DNA of 64,000 nucleotides from Granulosicoccus sp045110515 (GTDB taxonomy: Bacteria; Pseudomonadota; Gammaproteobacteria; Granulosicoccales; Granulosicoccaceae): contig JBGCGD010000032.1 of assembly GCA_045110515.1 (NCBI GenBank), positions 1 through 64,000 of the forward strand, written 5' to 3'. The notes under the pieces are model-generated. The model was not told the DNA's origin, did no database searches, and worked only from the letters and a program-made list of their open reading frames with translations. Position 1 is the stretch's first letter. Each line of letters starts with the position of its first letter. Shown piece by piece: positions 42,148 to 50,090 of this stretch. The translations under genes were made by a program, and so were the position numbers.

Positions 42148-43341
42148 ATGCCAGGACTTATTTCACTGGCTATTGCCTATGTGCTGAGCCAGTTCTACCG
42201 CTCTTTCCTTGCGGTGCTAACCCCACAGCTAACCAGCGAGCTAGGCGCGGACAAAGGCGATTTATCGCTAGCCTCGGGGCTTTGGTTTATCGCATTCGGC
42301 TTAATGCAATTCATCGTTGGTGTCGGTTTAGACCGATATGGTCCGAGAAGAACAGCTGGTGTTATTTTTGGATTTGCCGGCACGGCAGGCGCCATCGTTT
42401 TCGCAACCGCTCAATCACCCACCGCCATTGTAGTTGCCATGACGCTATTCGGAATTGGCTGCTCGCCTGTTCTTATGGCTTCTCTATTTATTTTTGCCCA
42501 ACGTTTCGAGATGCGCCAGTTCGCCATAATGACTTCTTGGTTTGTGGCATTTGGCAATTTGGGTAACGTGATTGGTGCCAGCCCGATGGCTGCTGCCGTA
42601 GATGCCTATGGTTGGCGAACGGTCATGGCAGGCCTAGGTGCATTTACGTTCGTCATAGCTCTGGGCATATTTTTTCTTGTACGCGATCCGAAAGTCGACT
42701 CTCCGGCCAACTCGGGCTTGTCAGGCTATATCACCTTGTTCAAGTCGAAAATATTGTGGGCCATCATGCTGATGACATTAGTGTGTTATGCCCCCGTTGC
42801 AGGTATACGAGGGTTGTGGACCGGTCCCTATTTAGCCGACACCTTTAACGCAGACAGTCTTCAAATTGGGTCAGTTACGCTGTGGATGGCCATTGCCATG
42901 ATTGTGGGTAGCGTTATGTACGGACCATTAGATAAGCTATTCAACACACGCAAATGGGTCATCTTTACAGGAAACGCAATAGTGCTTTGCGTTCTGAGTT
43001 ACTTTGTATTCGACCCTACTCCGACACTCTTTGTTGCCACAACACTCTTTGTTGTACTGGGCATCTTTGGTACCAGCTACGGTGTATTGATGGCGCACGG
43101 TCGCGCTTTTCTACCCGGACATTTAGTCGGGCGCGGCGTCACACTAATAAACTTCTGTTCAATTTTTGGTGCCGGCTTAATGCAATTCATCACCGGTCGA
43201 ATAGTGGATGCTCAGGACGACACCGGCTCTCCTGCAACGTATCAAATTTTATTCGGTACTTATGCTGCGGTATTGTTGGTCGCTCTAGTGGTGTATTTAA
43301 CCTCTAAAGATGCACCACCCAATTCACCGAAAACCGCTTAG
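42148..43341 (+). CDS. Major facilitator superfamily transporter
   Basis: The 397-residue permease has 12 hydrophobic segments. GVGLDRYGPRRTAGVIFGFA is the MFS A-like motif after helix 2, with MYGPLDKLFNTRKW the equivalent in the second half. The first helix starts only a few residues after ATG 42148, so the start could lie slightly upstream. Substrate is unknown; the C-terminal helices are ordinary. Its end overlaps the convergent polA by four bases. Confidence 0.85.
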   Translation: MPGLISLAIAYVLSQFYRSFLAVLTPQLTSELGADKGDLSLASGLWFIAFGLMQFIVGVGLDRYGPRRTAGVIFGFAGTAGAIVFATAQSPTAIVVAMTLFGIGCSPVLMASLFIFAQRFEMRQFAIMTSWFVAFGNLGNVIGASPMAAAVDAYGWRTVMAGLGAFTFVIALGIFFLVRDPKVDSPANSGLSGYITLFKSKILWAIMLMTLVCYAPVAGIRGLWTGPYLADTFNADSLQIGSVTLWMAIAMIVGSVMYGPLDKLFNTRKWVIFTGNAIVLCVLSYFVFDPTPTLFVATTLFVVLGIFGTSYGVLMAHGRAFLPGHLVGRGVTLINFCSIFGAGLMQFITGRIVDAQDDTGSPATYQILFGTYAAVLLVALVVYLTSKDAPPNSPKTA

Positions 43342-46100
43342 TGAGCCTCTTCCCAACTATTACCAACACCAACATCGACCTCTAAAGGAACTTTTAGTTG
43401 AACGGCCTCTGTCATTAGCCGGCTCACCTCGCTACCCACAGCGTCTAATTCCCCGGCTTTAACTTCAAGCACCAATTCATCGTGCACCTGCATAATGATT
43501 CGAGCATCTATACCATCACTGTTCAGCCAATGATCTACAGAGATCATGGCGCGTTTAATGATATCGGCAGCAGTTCCCTGCATGGGGGCATTGATGGCAG
43601 TACGTTCCGCATAGTTTCGCATTTGCGCATTGCGGGCATTGATATCAGGCAGATATAGACGCCTACCTAACACGGTTTCAACATAACCTTGCTCTTTTGC
43701 CAATGCTCGAGTGTCATCCATATAAGCCTTTACGCCCGGATAGCGCTCGAAATAAAGATTAATGTATTGCTGTGCCTCACCACGAGGTATGTCCAGCTGT
43801 TTAGCTAAACCAAAGGCTGACATGCCATAAATAAGACCAAAATTAATAGCTTTAGCTGATCGCCGTTGATCCGGCTCGACGGCATCTAAGGACACACCGA
43901 ACACTTCTGATGCAGTGGCTTTGTGAACATCCAATGATTGTTCGAACGCGCTCACCAGTCCTGCATCTCCTGATAGATGCGCCATGATGCGCAATTCTAT
44001 TTGCGAGTAATCCGCTGCTAATAAACGATAACCTGACTCGGCAATAAAGGCCTCTCGTATGCGTCGTCCCTCTTCGGTCCGTACTGGAATATTTTGTAGG
44101 TTAGGATCTGTACTGGACAAACGACCCGTCGATGCGACTGCCTGATTGTATGACGTGTGCACACGATTGGAACCGGGATTGATCTGCAACGGCAACTTTT
44201 CAATATAGGTGGACATCAGCTTAGTTAAGCTGCGGTGCTGGAGTATTAACTTCGGTAACGGGTAGTCTATGGCTAATTGTTCAAGCACGTCTTCAGCTGT
44301 CGATGGCTGGCCCTTAGGGGTTTTTCTAATAATAGGAAACTGCTTTTCTTCAAAGAAAATTTCACCAATTTGTTTTGGAGAACCTAAATTAAACTCGCGC
44401 CCCGCGTCTTCAAATGCTTCTGCTTTCACACGCTCTATGGTGGTCGCGATTGTTTTCCCCTGCGTCTCAAGCATCCCGGCATCGATTCTGACGCCCGTAT
44501 ATTCAATACGTGACAAGACGTGTAACGATGGCAGTTCAATATCAAGATACAGCGACTTTAACGAAGGTTCTGATGACAACTTAGGCCAGAGCGTGTTATG
44601 CAAACGCAGCGTAATGTCTGCATCCTCTGCAGCATAGTGGCTGGCAACATCCACCTCTATTTGATTGAACGTAAGCTGCTTTTTACCCTTGCCAGCTATA
44701 TCTTCAAACTTAACTGTTCCAAGCCCTAAATATTTTTTCGCCAGCGAGTCCATGTCGTGGCGTGTCGCCGTACTATCGAGTACATAGGATTGCAACATAG
44801 TGTCATGCGCAACATTGGTCAGCTCTATTCCATGATTACGCAGCACGTTTATATCGTACTTAATGTGCTGGCCCACCAAGTTGCGTTTTTCACCCTCAAG
44901 CAACGGCTTTAGCTTGCCCAGTACCAGCGCTCTGTCGAGTTGTTCCGGAGCACCTTCGTAATCGTGTGTCAACGGTACATAGGCGGCTTCACCTTCGGCA
45001 ATTGCGAAGGACAGCCCGACGACCTCAGCTTGCATATAATCCAAGCTCGTCGTTTCCGTATCGAATGCAAAGATCTCTGCATTTTCCAACTTCTCGATCC
45101 AGCTATCCAGTGACGCCAAGCTGGTAATGGTTTCGTAATTTCGATCAGCGGAATCAGCCACCGACGCAGGTGTTGCCGATGGAGAGCCACCACTGGCAGC
45201 TTGCTTCTGCTGAATGGGCGATAAGCCCTCAGCCAGTTCTCGGCTCCAAGTTTTGAACTCAAGCTCTTTGTACAGCTCCGCCAGGCCTTCCCTGTCCGGT
45301 TCTCCGATTTTCAGTTCCTGCAGTGGCGTTGGCAGGTCCAGATCAAGCCGAATAGTGGCCAAATCATAGGACATGGGTAAATGGGCAATTGCATCTCGAA
45401 GCTTCTCACCAATTTTGCCTTTAACCGATTCTGCATTTTCAATAACCCCATCGAGCGTCTCGTAGGCGGCTAGCCACTTGGCGGCGGTTTTGGGGCCACA
45501 ACTGGGTACCCCGGGGATATTGTCCGAGGTATCTCCCACGAGCGTCAGGTAGTCAATGATTTGCGAAGGCTTTACACCGAACTTTTCGATAACTCCAGGA
45601 ACATCCATGACGGTATTCGTCATGGTGTTGACCAAGGTGACATTTTCATCCACCAGCTGAGCCATATCTTTATCGCCCGTGGATATGACTGTTTTCAAGC
45701 CCGCGGCTGTAGCCTGAACCGACAAGGTACCAATAACATCATCAGCTTCTACACCCTCAATAATGACCAGGGGGAATCCCATTTTCTCCACCACCGAGTA
45801 CAAGGGTTTTATTTGCGTGCGCATGTCATCAGGCATGCTGGCCCGGTTAGCCTTATACTCTGGATAGATATCGTCTCTGAAGGTTTTGCCGCTGGCATCG
45901 AAGACAACTACCATTATCTCTGGCTGATAATCAGTTACTAGCCGACGCAGCATGTTGACCACACCGTAAATTGCGCCTGTGGGCTGACCTTTTGAATTGG
46001 TCAACGGCGGCATGGCGTGAAACGCACGGTACAGATAGGCAGACCCATCTACCAAGATGGCAGGCGGGGTAGTTGTGACTTCAGTTTTGGCGCTGGTCAT
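43338..46100 (-). CDS. polA: DNA polymerase I
   Basis: About 920 residues from ATG 46100 (a longer TTG frame is rejected). The 5'-nuclease domain starts AILVDGSAYLYRAFHAMPPL and includes GDKDMAQLV and VGDTSDNIPGVPSCGPKTA. The 3'-5' exonuclease is intact, with FAFDTETTSL carrying the catalytic Asp and Glu. The polymerase domain has LAADYSQIELRIMAHLSGD (motif A), RRSAKAINFGLIYGMSAFGL (motif B) and IMQVHDELVLEV (motif C). It repairs DNA and removes Okazaki primers. It is divergent from the LOG gene. Confidence 0.98.
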   Translation of the reverse strand: MTSAKTEVTTTPPAILVDGSAYLYRAFHAMPPLTNSKGQPTGAIYGVVNMLRRLVTDYQPEIMVVVFDASGKTFRDDIYPEYKANRASMPDDMRTQIKPLYSVVEKMGFPLVIIEGVEADDVIGTLSVQATAAGLKTVISTGDKDMAQLVDENVTLVNTMTNTVMDVPGVIEKFGVKPSQIIDYLTLVGDTSDNIPGVPSCGPKTAAKWLAAYETLDGVIENAESVKGKIGEKLRDAIAHLPMSYDLATIRLDLDLPTPLQELKIGEPDREGLAELYKELEFKTWSRELAEGLSPIQQKQAASGGSPSATPASVADSADRNYETITSLASLDSWIEKLENAEIFAFDTETTSLDYMQAEVVGLSFAIAEGEAAYVPLTHDYEGAPEQLDRALVLGKLKPLLEGEKRNLVGQHIKYDINVLRNHGIELTNVAHDTMLQSYVLDSTATRHDMDSLAKKYLGLGTVKFEDIAGKGKKQLTFNQIEVDVASHYAAEDADITLRLHNTLWPKLSSEPSLKSLYLDIELPSLHVLSRIEYTGVRIDAGMLETQGKTIATTIERVKAEAFEDAGREFNLGSPKQIGEIFFEEKQFPIIRKTPKGQPSTAEDVLEQLAIDYPLPKLILQHRSLTKLMSTYIEKLPLQINPGSNRVHTSYNQAVASTGRLSSTDPNLQNIPVRTEEGRRIREAFIAESGYRLLAADYSQIELRIMAHLSGDAGLVSAFEQSLDVHKATASEVFGVSLDAVEPDQRRSAKAINFGLIYGMSAFGLAKQLDIPRGEAQQYINLYFERYPGVKAYMDDTRALAKEQGYVETVLGRRLYLPDINARNAQMRNYAERTAINAPMQGTAADIIKRAMISVDHWLNSDGIDARIIMQVHDELVLEVKAGELDAVGSEVSRLMTEAVQLKVPLEVDVGVGNSWEEAH

Positions 46101-46189
46101 AAGAGACACCTGACGGGGCAATGACGCTAGTGTACCCAAACCTGCGAACCTGCTTAGACTTTAATGCAAACAACATTTAGGACGAGTCA

Positions 46190-46912
46190 ATGAGACAACT
46201 ACCTACTCATAACCAAATGCGGCGGGATGCCCGGGATAAAGCGCTGACTCGCGACTCCTGGAAAATTTTCCAGATCATGGCAGAGTTTGTTGACGGCTTT
46301 CAGCAGCTCGCAGACTTAAGCCCGTCGGTCAGTATTTTTGGTTCTGCGCGCTTTAAACCAGACAACCCCTATTACAAAGCCAGTGAAGAACTGGCTCGCC
46401 TGCTTTCCGATTCCGGCTTCGCTGTCGTAAGCGGAGGCGGACCGGGTGTCATGGAAGCTGTCAACAAAGGCGGGTTTGCCGGCAAGTCAGCCAGCGTGGG
46501 TCTGAACATCAAACTTCCACATGAACAATCCGGTAACGCGTATCAGGATATCAGCGTTAATTTCAAATATTTCTTCGCCAGAAAAGTTATGTTCGTTAAG
46601 TATGCGTCGGCTTATGTGGTGATGCCCGGTGGCTTTGGCACCTTGGATGAAATGGCAGAAATTCTCACGCTTGTACAAACTGGAAAATCAAAAAAGATAC
46701 CGATTATTCTGTACGGTTCAGAATTTTGGGGAGGCTTGATTGAATGGTTCAAATCATCCTTGGTAGTTAACGGCACCATCAGCGCCGAAGATTTAAATCT
46801 GTTCCATGTGACTGACGACCCACAATTTGTCGTCGATACAATCTTTAATTTCTACGAAGGCGTTGACCTAGACAGCATAATCGATGAGTCACAATTACTT
46901 ATGGACTTATAG
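46190..46912 (+). CDS. LOG-family protein (Rossmann-fold nucleotide phosphoribohydrolase)
   Basis: The 240-residue protein has VSGGGPGVMEAVNKGGF and MPGGFGTLDEMAEIL, the motifs of LOG/YgdH-type enzymes that hydrolyse the N-glycosidic bond of nucleoside 5'-monophosphates. SIFGSARFKPDNPYY opens the Rossmann fold. The N-terminal 45 residues form a helical extension typical of this subgroup. Its physiological substrate here (cytokinin-like or plain AMP) is unknown. It ends at a hairpin shared with the convergent kinase gene. Confidence 0.9.
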   Translation: MRQLPTHNQMRRDARDKALTRDSWKIFQIMAEFVDGFQQLADLSPSVSIFGSARFKPDNPYYKASEELARLLSDSGFAVVSGGGPGVMEAVNKGGFAGKSASVGLNIKLPHEQSGNAYQDISVNFKYFFARKVMFVKYASAYVVMPGGFGTLDEMAEILTLVQTGKSKKIPIILYGSEFWGGLIEWFKSSLVVNGTISAEDLNLFHVTDDPQFVVDTIFNFYEGVDLDSIIDESQLLMDL

Positions 46913-46930
46913 AATTTAGCCTTATGCGTT

Positions 46931-46955
46931 CGGCCTGACAATGTTGCTCAGGCCG
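46931..46955. terminator. Hairpin between LOG gene and hybrid kinase gene
   Basis: Arms CGGCCTGA (46931-46938) and TCAGGCCG (46948-46955) pair perfectly. It overlaps the stop codon of the leftward kinase and lies 18 bases after the LOG stop. T runs are weak, so it is only a probable terminator. Confidence 0.5.
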
Positions 46956-49638
46956 CTTTCACAAATTCGTTTAACTGATCCGCTACCTTGTTGTACTCAT
47001 CTTTTAATGATGATACCAATTCTTTCGAATCCTCCACGCCCTTCGTTTCAGCCACCGATTGAATCTGATGACAAAGTTCGGACATACGCTCAGCCCCCAG
47101 ATAGGCACTGCTTGAGCTCAAGCTATGAGCAGCCGCAAACACTGCCTCTGTGTTGCCATCATCGGCAGCTTGCTGCATCTGCTCGATGACTTCCGGTGTT
47201 TTGCTGAAAAACACACCGACAACTTTGGACAAAAGATCATCTTTACCCGGGCGCTGCATAGCCCTAATAGTCTCGATAGACTTCACGTTGATGCATGATA
47301 CTGGCGGTTCAGAATCAGCATCCTTTACTTGAAGCGGCTTAGCGTGCCCGACTGGACCTTTGGCCGCACTGATCTCCGACTGCACTGACACATGTTGCAA
47401 ATGTTCCTCAGGAATAATAGGGATAGCTCCATCTGCAATGCCCTCTTCATATCGTAAGTCAGAATCACGGAGGCCAGAAAACAGCATGGGAGGATCTTGA
47501 TCCAACACCTTAGGATCCAATTTATTGATAGGGTGAGCAACCCATTTATCCAGCATATGCAATAGCATACGGGTACGCACAGGCTTACTCACGTAGTCGT
47601 CCATACCGGCTGAGAGACATTTTTCACGGTCACCAGACGTTGCATTAGCGGTGAGTGCAACCACCGGTGTCGGCGCGTTAAGAGATCCATCGGTTTTTAT
47701 AAGTCGGGTAGCCTCATAGCCGTCCATCAATGGCATCTGACAGTCCATAAGTACGATATCGTATTTTTCAGACTCACCCATCTCAACCGCTGCACTACCG
47801 TCCTCGGCAAGCGTAACGTGACATCCCAGATGTTCGAGCATTTCAACAGCGACATCACGATTTACCATGTTGTCTTCGACCAACAAAACCCTGGCGTTTT
47901 TAGGTTTGGGATTATTGATCAGTGTTTCAGATGGCACAGCCTTCTGGTTGGGCATTAATGACGCAAGAGAATCATGCAGAACCGATTGTCGAACAGGTTT
48001 ACTGACATATTTGTAGATACCCAGCTCACGCAATTCAGTGGCTTCTAGTGGAAGCGAAGCAGAAGTTAATAGCAACGCTTTGATATCTTTCAGATTGGGA
48101 TCTGCTTGAATATGCCTAGCAAGCTCCAAACCATCCATTTCAGGCATATGCAGATCCAATACAAGCGTATCGAAACGTTGGTTCTTTTCATAGGATTCAC
48201 GCAAGGTAGCAAGCGCTGCCTCCCCGCTTTCCGCTGTCTCTACAATCATTCCCCAACTTGTCAGCTGATGAAACAGAATGGTTCTGTTTGTATCGTTATC
48301 ATCAACAACGAGTACGTGTGCACCAGCTAAGGTTCTACGACGCGCTGTCGGCGCTTCTTCATCAACGCTCTTCAAGTCCATTGTAAAACTGAACCGTGTT
48401 CCGCCACCTAAACGACTACGAAAAGTGATTTCACCGCCCATCATCGACACAAGCTCTTTAGTGATAGCTAGTCCCATACCGATTCCGCCATGACCACGAG
48501 TCACTGACGAGTCTTCCTGAGAAAAGGCGCTGAACAATTGTGCTTGCATCTCAGGTGATATACCAACACCGGTATCTTGCACATCACATTGATAACATGA
48601 GTGAGCTTCACCCGCTTCTGACTGAGTAAGCCGAACTACGACCTCGCCCTTCTCTGTAAAGGCAATAGCATTGGTAATTAGATTGTTCAGAATTTGCCGT
48701 ATTCTATTAGGATCACCATCCATCTTTTCAGGAACGTTTTCATCCACGTAACAAATCAGTTCAATATTTTTCTTATGGGCAGTTTCCGCCAACGATGAAC
48801 AAACATCCTCAACGCAATCCCGAACAGAAAATCTGACATGCTCAAGTTTCAACGTCCCAGATTCAATTTTTGAGAAATCTAGAAGATCGTTGATTATTCT
48901 TAACAAAGCATTTGAAGACCCAACGATAGAGTTCACGAAGCGCTTTTCTCTATCGGGCAATTCGCCAGCGAGAAGCAGGTCGGTCATACCCACTATGCCG
49001 TTCATTGGCGTCAGTAATTCATGACTCATGTTTGCCACGAACTCGGATTTGGCAATACTTGCGTGTTTAAGTTGCTCTTTACAATCAGCCAATTCACAAC
49101 GAACACGATCCAACTGGTCTGTCGCAATCTTCAATTGCGGGTCGATTGATTCTCTACCTGATACATTTTCGCTTAAAGCAGTGTTGGACGCATAGGCATC
49201 CGGACAATCAGTTGTTGGATTTTCTGAGCTGGGACTAAGTTCGCGCTTTATTTGATCAATTTGACTCACGATCGGGAAAGCAGTACTTCCATCAGCGTAA
49301 AAGTCTTGATTTCGCTCACTTGGTTCTTTGTCGCGTATTAGAGATTCTCGGCCGAGAATAATAAAAACACAACAAACCGCAACGAACGTCAGCGACATCA
49401 TCTCTATACGCAACGCTACGATTAGATTAGTAAGACTGTTGTACAGACTAGGATTACTGAACCAATATATATCCCATGGCGCCGTATTGTATTTGATCGC
49501 TGCTAAACCGAAAAATGAAGCAAATAACAATACGAATATAAACCCAATCTTAAGTCCAAGCCGAGCTTTACGTTTCTTCAACGGATTTTTCGTTAGATCA
49601 GTTGACTGTATTCTTGACAGGTCTTTAGTTGAATCCAC
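46948..49638 (-). CDS. Hybrid sensor histidine kinase with two receivers and an Hpt domain
   Basis: About 896 residues from GTG 49638, which has a TAGGAT-type ribosome site (a GTG at 49677 is the alternative). Order: two membrane segments within the first 100 residues (GLKIGFIFVLLFASFFGLAA; MMSLTFVAVCCVFIILG), HisKA with phospho-His206 in NMSHELLTPMNG, HATPase (ITNAIAFTEKGEVVVR; GIGMGLAITKELVSM), receiver 1 (HVLVVDDNDTNRT; LVLDLHMPEMDG), receiver 2 (RVLLVEDNMVNRD; IVLMDCQMPLMDG), and a C-terminal Hpt (AAAHSLSSSSAYLGAE). The periplasmic loop is short (about 25 residues), so sensing may be within the membrane or cytoplasm. Divergent from the second hybrid kinase. Confidence 0.92.
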   Translation of the reverse strand: MDSTKDLSRIQSTDLTKNPLKKRKARLGLKIGFIFVLLFASFFGLAAIKYNTAPWDIYWFSNPSLYNSLTNLIVALRIEMMSLTFVAVCCVFIILGRESLIRDKEPSERNQDFYADGSTAFPIVSQIDQIKRELSPSSENPTTDCPDAYASNTALSENVSGRESIDPQLKIATDQLDRVRCELADCKEQLKHASIAKSEFVANMSHELLTPMNGIVGMTDLLLAGELPDREKRFVNSIVGSSNALLRIINDLLDFSKIESGTLKLEHVRFSVRDCVEDVCSSLAETAHKKNIELICYVDENVPEKMDGDPNRIRQILNNLITNAIAFTEKGEVVVRLTQSEAGEAHSCYQCDVQDTGVGISPEMQAQLFSAFSQEDSSVTRGHGGIGMGLAITKELVSMMGGEITFRSRLGGGTRFSFTMDLKSVDEEAPTARRRTLAGAHVLVVDDNDTNRTILFHQLTSWGMIVETAESGEAALATLRESYEKNQRFDTLVLDLHMPEMDGLELARHIQADPNLKDIKALLLTSASLPLEATELRELGIYKYVSKPVRQSVLHDSLASLMPNQKAVPSETLINNPKPKNARVLLVEDNMVNRDVAVEMLEHLGCHVTLAEDGSAAVEMGESEKYDIVLMDCQMPLMDGYEATRLIKTDGSLNAPTPVVALTANATSGDREKCLSAGMDDYVSKPVRTRMLLHMLDKWVAHPINKLDPKVLDQDPPMLFSGLRDSDLRYEEGIADGAIPIIPEEHLQHVSVQSEISAAKGPVGHAKPLQVKDADSEPPVSCINVKSIETIRAMQRPGKDDLLSKVVGVFFSKTPEVIEQMQQAADDGNTEAVFAAAHSLSSSSAYLGAERMSELCHQIQSVAETKGVEDSKELVSSLKDEYNKVADQLNEFVKAA

Positions 49639-50090
49639 TATCCTACAACCTCTAATACGCTCAAGCCGCCAAATCACTCAACGCACGGCAGACACAGGGC
49701 TAGAAAGCCCCACTAGCGCTTATAGCGGCTGCTTAACCGTTTCTTTAATTCAAGCTCCTGTATTCGGGCAGTCACGAGCAGCAAACCGACGATCTTGCGC
49801 ACTCGTTACCTTCAATATATTCACTCCATCACAATTTGATGGCACATACAGCTCATTAACCTACAGGTATGTGAGCTTGAGCCGTTTCAAGCTTTGGATA
49901 TTCAGTCCTTCTTAGGATGGTTATAAATATGCCGATAACCTTTTTAGGGTGTTTTAAGATTCGCACGCTTTACAAGATTCAGATACGTACGTTTTTAGTT
50001 AACGCGTTTTATACGACGCACATCAACGCGAGCAGCGGCCATGTATTTTTCAAACAGCAGTGTTGAGAGTTTCGGAGAAATAGCGTAACC
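49639..50090. other. Intergenic region between two divergent hybrid kinase genes
   Basis: It must hold both promoters. Two things are visible: around 49710-49760 a possible, strongly decayed third copy of the dispersed repeat (shared words ATAGCGGCT, TTCTT and CAAGCTC). On the minus strand, 49995-50096 is a short protein-like frame, described as a finding. No confident promoter or terminator was seen. Confidence 0.4.

Noticed and set aside
49328..49915. 195-codon plus-strand open frame over the start of the left hybrid kinase
   Set aside because: It is antisense to the kinase N-terminus and its translation has no recognisable domain; it is a shadow frame.
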